In this document: piece after piece, positions 34,073 through 44,849 of the stretch
Layout of the letters: each line of letters starts with the position of its first letter
Position numbering within the stretch: the first letter of the stretch is position 1
DNA from: Sambucus nigra
Taxonomy: Eukaryota > Streptophyta > Magnoliopsida > Dipsacales > Adoxaceae
Assembly: GCA_949130495.1 (NCBI GenBank)
Contig: OX422211.1
Location: 636,191,717 to 636,255,716 of the forward strand
Direction of reading: 5' to 3'
Length of the DNA stretch: 64,000 nt
Program-made: the position numbers and the translations under genes
Notes under the pieces: generated by a model
What the model saw: the letters and a program-made list of their open reading frames with translations, nothing else
Told to the model about the DNA's origin: nothing
Database searches by the model: none

Positions 34073-36949
34073 TAACAACCCAGACTTTTGAGCGACTATT
34101 TTATATTATTTTGCCCGATGGGAAAATTCTATAAAATAGAGGTAGTGGGAGTAAATATTATTTCCCATGACATTAAGGGATAATATTTACTATGTTTTGC
34201 CTATTTACTGCTATGAGAAGGTAAATAGCATTTTATTGAGTGTTATTGTGTCGTTGTATTTTAAACGACGGTTATGACCTATATGCAAGTTGGAGTACAA
34301 TTAATAACTTAAAATGTACTTGGAAAACAAAAATATTATACGTTACTCCGAATGCCAAAATAGGTGGTGCGTTTGATTTTAGAATAGTCGAGATAGTCAA
34401 AATATGTGCCAAGTTGTATTTTTGAGTTTCGGGCACTTTTGACCGGTTATGACTCAATTAAGTACTTACGAGTCATTTTAATGGTGTATTAACATTTAAA
34501 AGAGGACAATTAATGGTTAGAACCCGTATAAGTCTCCCCACCCTTTTATTTCTCATTTCATGTTATAAGCCAAGAGAGAGAGAAAGAGGAGAGAGTTGGG
34601 AGAAATGGGAGAAAAGAGAGAAAAATGGAAGATTGGAGCTGGAATTCGTTGCTATCGGAAGAGAATTCGAGACTACAAACTCGAGGAAAGTTTCTTACTT
34701 GCTATATATTGATTTGATGTGATAAATTGAATGTATAGTTATATTTTTGGAGATTTAAACCATTTTTGGGATTTGTAGGTTTTTAGTGATTAAACCTTTA
34801 ATCTTGTAGTTTTATTTGGTTTAAGTTGAGAAAATTAGTTAGTTGATGTGTAGAAGTGATTGGGAAGAATTATTTGTTGTTGATGTTGGATAAAATTGAA
34901 GATTTGAGGTTTTGGGTATTTTAGGGTTCTTAAACCCGTAGCCCGAATTGGGCATTTCTGCCAGGCCGAATCGATTCGGCCTTTGGGCAAATTGATTTGG
35001 ATATGGGGAAGGCTACAGGTCTGGGAAACCGAATCGATTCGGGTTGGGGCCGAATCGATTCGGCTAAGTCAAAAAGTTGGTTTTACTCACCGAATCGATT
35101 CGCTTTTGGGCGAATCGATTCGCAATCAGGGGCGAATCGATTCGGCCCTAGGGCGAATCGATTCGGATGCACTGTTTTTGTGAGATTTTGCTAGTTTTGT
35201 TTTAGCCCTTTTCTTTTAGTTTTGATATTTAGGAACCTTCCTTTGGGAAGTAATGAAGAGTTTTAGAGGTATGTATGGGGTAGATAAACATCTTAGTCTA
35301 GCATGGGATTAATTGGGCTTATTCTAAGGGTTAGTTTATGTAGGTTAATGTCGGAATGATATAGGAAGTTAACCTAGAATTAATAAAAGATAAAAATGAT
35401 GATGTTGGGACTTTTTGGAGACAATTAGTGAGGGAGGCTCACTTTGATGACTTAGGATATTGTTCTGGACTCTTGGAGAGTAGTTTGAGGATATTGGCAC
35501 TTCGGGTCTTAGGTCATTAATAAAATATGACTTTAAGAATAAGAAATGCATATTCTAAAATTGGTATTTAATCATTGAGAATAAATGGTTTTGAGAATGT
35601 AAATATGGATGTTTTTAAATGGAAAAAGAAATGATTTTCATAAATGATAATTTATGCAAACACACCTCTCTAAATCGTTATCATAAGGGAAGTTGCGCGC
35701 GTAAGGTGAAGTCCCCTAGCTAATGAATGCAGGGTGAATATATTCCTAGGCCACATGAGCGATTATTATATGTTTTTCTGGGATGGTGAGGTAATTCTGG
35801 GTGTGGTTATGACTCTCCCGCAGGCATATGGCCGCTTCCCGACGTTTCGTTAGGATCCCAGGTTATCTTGATGATAGGCCCTCGAAGATGATAGCCATTT
35901 AGGGGCGGTCTTAGAAACGTTATATGATATGAAATATAAATATTTTAATAATGTGGGACATTATTACTGTTAAAGCATTTTATGATAATAAAATGGCTTT
36001 AAATACATTTCTTGGATGGAAGAAGGGAAATGGGAAGTTAAATACATTTCCTAGATGGAAGAAGGGAAATGGGATGTTATGAAATGGAAATGCATTTTTA
36101 TGATAATAAAACTTGCTTTAAATATATTTCCTGGATAGAAGAAAGGAAATAGAAAGTTTTGAAATAAAATGGATTTGGTAAACATTTTGTAAAATGAATT
36201 GCCATATATATATATATATATATATATGTTTTCCTAATGAGAATAGGAACTGTGCCTTTAGATTGTGAATGGATTTATTTATGTCTCATTGAGTATTTAG
36301 CATCATCATTGATATTGCGCTAGGTTGTGCTTTTAGAATGAGAGGTGAGAACCTTTATGTTATATTGCGAGAGATAATTACGCACTTAACTGTCATGCAT
36401 TTTAGTCACATGGTAATTATATCAAACCGGGCCCTGACCCGTCTATATTTCCTTATTTTTCATGCAACTCTTTGTGCGTTCAGGTGCTCTACTACAAGGA
36501 CACCCGTATTGACCTCTCCATTCCAGTTGTCGTGGAGATATAGCATTTTGAGGATGTTGTTGTACTCTAGTTATGTTCAGTTCACTTATTCGGGCGTGTT
36601 GCCCATGCTTTGTACTCATTCATATAATGTGATATTTAATTTGTAATACTCGGTGTAACCTGTTTGTATTAGTCTGTTAACCGACAGTTTATTGGGTTAT
36701 TAATTTATGCATATGGTATTCTATCACTCGTTGATTTTTGGTATCCATCGTTTTTGCAAATGGGATTGTCTAAGTGTTTTTCTTCTACTTGTAAATTTTA
36801 AATTTGACAGTCCATTTTCTAAAATAATTGGTGGTTATCTCGTACTATTAGTTTAATCGGCAGTGATGCTAAGAATGGACCATCTATGATCCTGTGATTA
36901 TTGGAGTATCGGGCTGGCCACCTCTTATTTTTGTAGGCGGGTTGTCACA
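34071..36949 (+). repeat. 5' LTR of gypsy family A element
   Basis: 2,879 bp, TGTAACAACCC ... GGGTTGTCACA. It includes a short purine tract (34573-34620), the CGAATCGATTCG cluster (34967-35165), a TA tract (about 36207-36227) and a block AGGTGC (36482) conserved in the other LTR families. Confidence 0.95.
34967..35165. repeat. cluster of seven CGAATCGATTCG palindromes
   Basis: Seven perfect 12-bp copies and one decayed copy in 199 bp, often extended to GCCGAATCGATTCGGC. It starts about 896 bp into the LTR. Confidence 0.95.
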
Positions 36950-36951
36950 GA

Positions 36952-36964
36952 TGGTATCAGAGCA
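36952..36964 (+). other. primer-binding site, tRNA-iMet type
   Basis: TGGTATCAGAGCA, two bases after the LTR end. This is the typical complement of the 3' end of plant initiator Met tRNA. Confidence 0.93.
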
Positions 36965-39550
36965 TCAGGTTCTAGAGTCCTTAGGAATCTGTGCGGACGT
37001 ATTACGCTTTCAGCGTTACCTTTGATTTGAAATATGGCCTTAGGATTAAGAACGTTGACTTCTCTTCTGAGATTTCGTTCTCCTGCTAGGAGGTAAGAAC
37101 CCATAGAATCTTTTGCGCGTTCTTGTGAGATTCGTAGGTCGACCGGAGAAGGGTGTCAGGGAAGGCCGTTGTGAAGGCGTCATAAAATGGGATTTCTAAG
37201 AACTATAAGCTGTAGTCGGGGATGAGGGCCATTTTGGAGGTCTCTCCCTTCGTAGAATTATCTTATATTGCTACCGTGACTACTAAGTATAGTAGATATA
37301 GTTTCCAAGTACCGCTGCAAGTAGAGAGTGGTACTAAGATTGGGATTCCAAGCGACGATAATTGGAAGCTGAAAAGTCCTTGCTAAGGACCACATGTTAA
37401 AGTTAAGTCAGATGGAGGAAGTGTAACCTCATTCAGGGGAAGTATAAGGCCCGAGAGCTTTGGCCTAGAGAGGGGTATAGAAATGCCCAGATGTGAAAGA
37501 ATGGAAGAAAATCTTTCACTCGTTGGAGTAATGTTGAAATGGAGGAAAAGGTAGTCGCCATATTTTGGGTGGAGCAGGAAATTTTTCCCATGGAGAAACC
37601 CGTTCGATATTTTTAACAGCGAGTTTCTCTAGGATAACTGGAATGCTGAGAAAGTAAATTCTCAAATATTCACACGAGGTTCGATAAGAGGCCGATCGTG
37701 AATAAATGGGGGTACGGTTAAGGAAACCGTGTAATGAAATAAGGTAGGTATAAGGAAGAACGAGCCCTTAAGTGGAATGATAGGCTCACGAATAAGTGTC
37801 GTTAACACTTCTGGAGATGTAGTGTTCATGAAACCCCATCGATGGACATCCACTCGGGGAAGACTCATTGAACCAAGTCAAAGGAGGCCGGTAGCATGTT
37901 CTCTTTTGTTAAAGAAACTAAGGGAACTACGTGGGTAATCTCCAGGTAGTTAGAGATGGAGAAATGGTTAGGACGTGGAATGTTGAACCACGCATTTTAA
38001 TCTTGTTGATTGGAGAACAAGGGCGAGAATAGGGTGCCTAGTTGAGGCATTAATGGAAGTAGTTGGTTCAAATAAGACTAGAATATTGTGTCCAGGAACC
38101 ATTGGTAGTGGCCAGGGTGATTGGCAAGGATGTTTGCGGAAATTCCACCTTAGTTGAGGGTGGTGTATTCCTTATGATAAGATGGAGTAGTATTATTTTT
38201 ACCCTAGATTCGGGTGTGTATATTGAGCTTGTGGCAGTATCGAATTTATTATATAAAGTGTATCTATATGACATCCGTGGTAGGGAAGTTTTATATTTTT
38301 CCTTCACTCATTATAAGGCGAGTGATGATATTTTAAATGTATATGTGTGGTATGTGCTACTCGTATTATATGTGTTATACGTGTGGAGATATTTTAGTTT
38401 AGTTGGAGCGATAGCAAGCGAATAAATTGAGAGGCTATCCTACTTCTCGTTCTAGAATGGAACTAGTTGTTCTATAATATCTCACCTGGATACAGGATTG
38501 AGACTTTATAGAGATGGTTTAAGGTATGTAAGAATTTTCTTTTTATTCTATTTCATTCAATTTGCATGTATGATGTTGCCTTATCTCCACAACCAACAAA
38601 GTTAAGTAGTAATGCATAGGAGGAGTTCCTTGTTTGGATTTCCTTTGCGAGACGCTCCACGCGTGAACCTTAACGACGTTGGAAGTGGAGAGATGTTGTA
38701 TTTTCTTTCTTTCGTTCTTTTCTTTATTTCTATTGGTTGAATGCTGGGTTGGAAGGTTTAGCCAAAAATCACGTGATTGAGTGATTAAAGGTCTAAGTTA
38801 AAGTGCGAGATAGAAGCAATGTAAATAGTTCTCTCCTCTGATCGATGCGAGGGAGACTTGGATAAGAAAGTCGGATTGAGACTTATGGTTATGCCTTGAT
38901 GATAAGGCCATATAAAAAGATGTATGTATGTATATTTGGGTTAAAGCATTGGTGACATTGTACAGAAAGTAAATGCCCGATTAATTATATTTTCAGTTAT
39001 TTGATATGGTAAGACATAGAAGTAGAATTTCATTAGTAGGGTTATAAGTTAGAACTTTAGTGGTCCCGATCACATGTCTTAGACCATTATATCTTGATGA
39101 CCGACGATGCGACGTAGTAGTATAACGGGAGGTTTCCTTGTTTGGATTTTGCTTTGGCGAGACGTCCCACGTATGAAACCGAGTAAATGTCGAAAGTTGG
39201 GAAAGGTATTGGACGCTAGGGATATTATTAGGATAATACTTATACGACTCAATTAGGATGTATATCGACCTTAGGATTATAAGGACGTAAGTCCCTTAGG
39301 GCATGTGACGCGGCTTTAGGAAGGATGTAGGGAGTTGACCATGAGTAGGTTTGTGGGTTGACTCTAAGAGGGATTAGGTCCCTAGAAATAAGAAGTATAG
39401 GATCTCGAGTGATTAGGAATATTAGGCCAATAGGAGATGAGGCCTCTCTTCGGAAGAACGTTACGTCGGTAACTTAGCTTTCGGGGAGTCAAAAGGATGA
39501 GTCGACTTTTACTACTGCACTCATGTTGTTAAGATGGAGAAAGGATTTCA
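36965..39550 (+). other. gypsy family A internal region, unreadable gag/pol part
   Basis: About 2.6 kb without a recognisable domain or long ORF. A segment around GTTCCTTGTTTGGATT at 38626 is repeated, diverged, near 39132. Confidence 0.55.
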
Positions 39551-40260
39551 GGAACGAGTCTCTGCCAGGAACGCAAACTTAACCCTCGTGAGAAGTATTA
39601 TCCTGCGCTTGATGTAGAGTTCGTAGCGGTAGTATTCTCCTTAAAGAGATTGAGGCACTTCTTTCTGGGCAGGAAATTTGGTCTTTTTATGAGCAACAAG
39701 TTGTTATAATATATTATTGGGGCATAAGAGTTGGTGTTTAAAGTTCGTAAAGGACTATCACTTGGATATTCCCTTTCTCTAAGGAAGTGCGAATGGGGCA
39801 GTTGAGGCACCGGGTAGAAAACCCGTCGGAGAGATGAGTGCAGCCATGGAAAGCCAAGTAGAATGAGCCTAACTATGAGGACTTTACAGCAAGAGCATTC
39901 ATGTCCGTGATTGACCATTTCACCTACTAGTGTGAAGAGACTAGTGGGGGAAACGAGGAAAGGTATATTCGTGGACATTTTCATTGAATGTCATCTCCGT
40001 AACGGTCATGATCCTACTTGAGTAAGTGTGGATCGTTTGACCATATCATTGTTTTTTCGGCCAGATCTTTATGGTGGAGTAATGGAACTGTATGAGGTGC
40101 CTATCAATATAGTGATGGACCGAGACTACACTTTTGTGTCAAAGTTTTGGTAAAGTTTCCAGGTAGAAATGGGAACCAAGTGAAGTTGGGTACAATCTGC
40201 CACCCGTGAGTGGTTGAATGAACGGAGAAGGTTACTTAATGCCGAAAGACATACCTCTAA
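39551..40260 (+). pseudogene. pol: gypsy pol remnant: RNase H end and integrase core
   Basis: At 39560-39720 a frame reads ERKLNPREKYYPALDVEFVA followed by VVFSLKRLRHFFLG, matching the RNase H start of plant Ty3/gypsy pol (LKPHEKNYPTHDLEL...VVFALK..RHYL). At 40030-40250 another frame reads DRLTISLFF, then ELYEVPINIVMDRDYTFVSK with FW and a stop, matching integrase DRLTKSAHF...HGVPxSIVSDRDxxFxSxFW. The acidic residue in IVMDRD corresponds to the second catalytic Asp. Stops and frame shifts are frequent, the pieces are strongly diverged from the canonical pattern, and about 300 bp separate them, so part of pol is deleted. The order RNase H then integrase supports Ty3/gypsy. Confidence 0.75.
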
Positions 40261-40771
40261 TGTGCTCCTTAGGCTTAACGGAAGGATGGAATCATTTGTG
40301 TCTTGGTGTAGCCGGCTGAGAAATTCGCCTGCTCGTTGGATGGAACCAGCGGACAATGTATTCCTTGGACTTGGAGTGGTCCAGGAATGCTTCTCAAATG
40401 ATTGGGTTCATTGAGCCGTATATTTTCAAAAGTGTTATGCCAATGCGAATAGAAGTTAAGTAGTGTTGGGGTTAAGCGATTAAGTGTTAGTGTAGATATC
40501 CCCGAGGAAAGGTAACTTGTGCCGAGTTATGTAGGTATCTTCTTTTGTTGTAGAAAGGTAGGATCGATAGTTCATGGGGAACGATTTGGTGCTAAGTTGG
40601 AGCACGAAGAGGGTAGACTAAGATCGAATAGTGATGACCTTAGTCCTAGTCCAATGGGGACACCTAATTTCCGAGGAGTTTGTTAAGGATGATAGAGCGA
40701 TAGTTTATAATAGTACACCCTTCATATGATTATTGGGTACGCCTGAATTTCGAGGGCAAAATTCCCTTCTA

Positions 40772-40783
40772 GGGGGGGGGGAG
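40772..40783 (+). other. polypurine tract
   Basis: AGGGGGGGGGAG, two bases before the 3' LTR start. It primes plus-strand DNA synthesis. Confidence 0.9.
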
Positions 40784-40785
40784 TA

Positions 40786-41292
40786 TGTAACAACCCAAAC
40801 TTTTGAGCGACTATTTTATATTATTTTGCCTAATGGGAAAATTTTATAAAATAGAGGTAGTTGGAGTAAATATTATTTCCCATGATATTAAGGGATAATA
40901 TTTACTATGTTTTGCCTATTTACTGCTATGAGAAGGTAAATAGCATTTTATTGAGTGTTATTGCGTCGTTGTATTTTAAACGACGGTTATGACCTATATG
41001 CAAGTTGGAGTACAATTAATAACTTAAAATGAATTTGGAACAAACAAATATTATACGTTACTACGAATGCCAAAATAGGGGGTGCGGTTGGTTTTAGAAT
41101 AGTCGAGATAGTCAAAATATGTGCCAAGTTGTATTTTTGAGTTTCGGGCACTTTTTACCGGTTATGACTCAATTAAGTAGTTACCAGTCATTTTAATAGT
41201 GTATTAACATTTAAAAGAGGGGAATTAATGTTTAGAACCCGTATAAGTCTCCCAACCCTTTTATTTCTCATTTCATGTTATAAGCCGAGAGA

Positions 41293-41346
<54 letters not shown>

Positions 41347-43727
41347 TTGGGAGAAATGGGAGAAATGAGAGAAAAATGGGAGATTGGAGCTGGAATTCGT
41401 TGCTACCGGAAGAGAATCCGAGACTACAAACGCGAGGCAAGTTTCTTACTTGCTAGATATTGATTTAATGTGATAAATTGCATGTATAGTTATATTTTTG
41501 GAGATTTAAACCATTTTTGGGATTTGTAGGTTTTTAGTGATTAAACCTTTAATCTTGTACTTTTATTTGGTTTAAGTTGAGAAGATTAGTTAGTTGATGT
41601 GTAGAAGTGATTTGGTAGACTTATTTGTTGTTGATGTTGGAGAAAATTGAAGATTTGAGGTTTTGGGTATTTTAGGGTTCTTAAACCCGTAGCCCGAATT
41701 AGGCATTTTTGCCAGGCCGAATCGATTCGGCCTTAGGGCGAATCCATTCGGATAAGGGGAAGGTTATAGGTCTGGGAAACCGAATCGATTCGAGTTGGGG
41801 TCGAATCGATTCGGCTAAATCAAAAAGTTGGTTTTACTCATCGAATCGATTCGCTTTTGGGCGAATCGATTCGGCCCTAGGGCGAATCGGTTCGGATGCC
41901 CTATTTTTGTGAGATTGGCTAGTTTTGTTTTAGCCCTTTTCTTTTAGGTTCGAAATTTAGGAACCTTCCTTTGGGAAGTAATGAAGAGTTTTAGAGGTAT
42001 GTATGGGGTAGATAAATATCCTAGTCTAGCATGGGGTTAATTGATCTTATTCTAAAGGTTAATTTATGTAGGTTAATGTCCGAATGATATAGGAAGTTAA
42101 CCTAGAATTAATAAAAGATAAAAATGATGATGTTGGGACTTTTGGGAGACAATTATTGAGAGAGGCTCACTTTGATGACTTAGGATATCGTTGTGGACTC
42201 TTGGAGACTAGTTTGAGGATATTGGCACTTAGGATCTTAGGTCATTAATAAAATATGGCTTTAAGGATAAGAAATGCATATTCTAAAATTGGTATTTAAT
42301 CATTGAGAATAAATGGTTTTGAGAATGTAAATATGGATGTTTTTAAATGGAAAAAGAAATTATTTTCATAAATGATCATTTATGCAAACACACCTCTCTA
42401 AATCGCTATCATAAGGGAAGTTGCGCGCGTAAGGCGAAGTCCCCTGGCTAATTAATGCAGGGTGAATATATTCCTAGGCCACATGAGCGATTATTATTTA
42501 TTTTTCTGGGATGGTGAGGTAATTCTGGGTGTGGTTATGACTCTCCCAGAGGCATATGGCCGCTTCCCGACGTTTCGTTAGGATCCCAGGTTGTCTTGAT
42601 GATAGGCCCTGGAAGATGATAGCCATTTAGGGGCGCGCACAGTGGGGAAACCCGGACGGGGGGTCTTAGAAACGTTATATGATATGAAGTATCACTATTT
42701 TAATAATGCGGGACATTATTGTTGTTAAAGCATTTTATGATAATAAAATGGCTTTAAATACATTTCCTGGATGGAAGAAGGGAAATGGGATGTTATGAAA
42801 CAGAAAAGCATTTTTATAATAATAAAAGTTGCTTTAAATATATTTCCTGGATAGAAGAAAGGAAATAGAAAGTTTTGAAATGAAATGGATTTGATAAACA
42901 TTTTGTAAAATGAATAGCCATATATATATATATATATATATGTTTTCCTAATGGGAATAGGAACTGTGCCATTAGATTGTGAATGGATTTATTTATGTCT
43001 CCTTGAGTATTTGTAGATGAGTTCTCCCATACTTATATGATCATTGAGTATCATCATTGATATTGCGCTAGGTTGTTCTTTTAGAATGAGAGGTGAGAAC
43101 CTTTATGTTATATTGCGAGAGATAATTACGCACTTAACTATCATGCATTTTAGTCACATGGTAATCATATCAAACCGGACCCTGACCCGTCTATATTTCC
43201 TTATTTTTCATGCAACTCTTTGTGCGTTCAGGTGCTCTACCGCAAGGACACCCGTATTGACCTCTCCATTCCAGTTGTCGTGGAGCAATAGCATTTTGCG
43301 GATGTTTTAGGATATTTGTTATAGACAATTCTTTCCATTGTACTCTAGTTATGTTCAGTTCACTATTCGGGCGTGTTGCCCATGCTTTGTACTCATTAAT
43401 ATAATGTGATATTTAGTTTGTAATACTCGCTGTAATCTGTTTGTATTAGTCTGTTAACCGACAGCTTATTCGGTTATTGATTTATGCACATGGTATTCTA
43501 TCACTCGTTGATTTTTGGTATCCACCGTTTTTGCAAATGGGATTGTCTAAGTGTTTTTCTTCTACTTGTAAATTTTAAATTTGACAGTACATTTTCTAAA
43601 ATAATTGGTGGTTATCTCGAACTATTAGTTTAATCGGCAGTGATGCTAAGAATGGACCATCTATGATTCCTGTGATTATTGGAGTATCGGGCTTGCCACC
43701 TCTTGTTTTAGTAGGCGGGTTGTCACA
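40786..43727 (+). repeat. 3' LTR of gypsy family A element
   Basis: 2,942 bp. Compared with the 5' LTR it has a longer GA tract (41287-41340), a GC-rich ~28-bp insertion after TTAGGGGCG (about 42630-42661), and an extra stretch around 43010-43045. Palindrome cluster at 41718-41894 (five perfect copies). Confidence 0.95.
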
Positions 43728-43734
43728 AGAGAGA

Positions 43735-44094
43735 GAACCAAGTGCATGTAGACTTGGTACGGACCAATTTATATAAAATACTAAAAAAATAATTTTGAGT
43801 TGATTTTTTTATTCTGGTGTTTAAACATTTCAAGGTACCATTGGAAAAATATCAACTAAAAGTGAATTTTTGTTTACTCTTTTAAACAAATCAGTCAAAA
43901 TATGTTAGTTTTTAAATAGTATAAAACTGTACTATTTTGAACGATTTTCTTAAAATAGTAAACAGATTTATTTTGAGATGTGTTTTCTTAAGGGTACCTT
44001 AAAATGTTTAAACACCAAAATAAAAATAAATTAACTCAATATTTTTTTTAATATTTTAAATAAATTGGTCTGCATGGACCATTCCTTATGTTGG
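43735..44094. mobile_element. foldback MITE, ~360 bp
   Basis: 43735-43839 is the inverted repeat of 43993-44094: both arms contain GACCAATTTAT, a TTTAAACA-centred block (GGTGTTTAAACATTT) and GGTACC at the inner edge (43834-43839, 43993-43998). Pairing continues weakly inward, so nearly the whole element can fold into one hairpin. Ends are GAGAACCAA / GAGGACCAA. A TSD cannot be seen because the left edge merges with the GA tract. Confidence 0.75.
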
Positions 44095-44849
44095 TCCTCA
44101 TTTGATCGGCTCCGTATATATATATATATATATATATATAAATATATAAATATAAAACAAACACACACACACACACGAGACGTAACGAAACGGGGATGGC
44201 TAGAACATGGTTTAGGGCAAGTTTTATTAGGTATTTTGATATCTTGGGTCACATAAAATTTGCATTGCCGCAATATGAAACTGCAACCGTGTATTGACAT
44301 ACCAATTATACAATTACTTACATAAAGCCAATTTAAACGACAACTAACATTTAAACTGAGAGTATTTGGGGTATAAATATAACACTTTTGGGTACTTATC
44401 AGTTCATATACGTAGTGGGCTAAACTCCATTTCCATAGAATATGAGCATGCTATTTGGGTAAATGGACTATACTCGGAATCCAAGACCAAATAATTAAAT
44501 TTTTCCAAGTAGATATGCATAAATTCAAAATTACACTCCTGTAATTGATTTCCTTTCTCTATTAAATCACAATTAATTACACTAATTAATTATGGCTAAA
44601 CTCCAAATTAATTATCCCAAAATTATTCGAATAATGAGCTTATGTTTGCAAAGTTATCAAGGTAAATAGTATGATTCCCCATGTTAAGTATACAATATAC
44701 GCTTGGTTAAATACATTTATCCCTAATTGATTTTAACCAACTTCTTATTTATTCCTTGATTTTAGACTCAACTTATTTGAACAATAACAATTTGTAAAAT
44801 AATTCACTGATCAGGTCTAATGGTGGAAAAATATTATACATCTATCAAG
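44095..44849. other. AT-rich DNA with (TA)n and (CA)n tracts
   Basis: TA tract 44117-44140 and CA tract 44160-44176; otherwise no coding signal up to the TCAAG target site. Confidence 0.7.

Larger units (their letters stand above)
32468..35899. repeat. direct duplication, copy 2 (of 25574-28981)
   Basis: This copy reads on without a break into the complete gypsy element, so it is probably the original. Differences from copy 1 are scattered point changes plus TA/GA tract length. Confidence 0.95.
34071..43727 (+). mobile_element. gypsy family A retrotransposon, complete ends, defective inside (TSD AGAGA)
   Basis: 5' LTR 34071-36949, PBS 36952-36964, internal region 36950-40785, polypurine tract 40772-40783, 3' LTR 40786-43727, TSD AGAGA at 34066-34070 and 43728-43732. 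The order of the remaining pol traces, RNase H before integrase, is Ty3/gypsy. The internal region is only about 3.8 kb and without a long ORF. LTRs differ by about 4% in the 150 bp I aligned by eye. Confidence 0.93.

Noticed and set aside
34006..34090. ERERERER-type proteins at GA tracts (also 27100, 27650, 54990)
   Set aside because: Translations of GA microsatellites.
34967..35200. Short open frames with repeated RIDS/NRFG words across the LTR palindromes
   Set aside because: They only mirror the CGAATCGATTCG repeats in several frames and lie inside an LTR; no sign of translation.
38063..38425. 120-codon plus-strand frame in the gypsy A internal region
   Set aside because: No match to gag, protease or reverse transcriptase patterns; likely chance.
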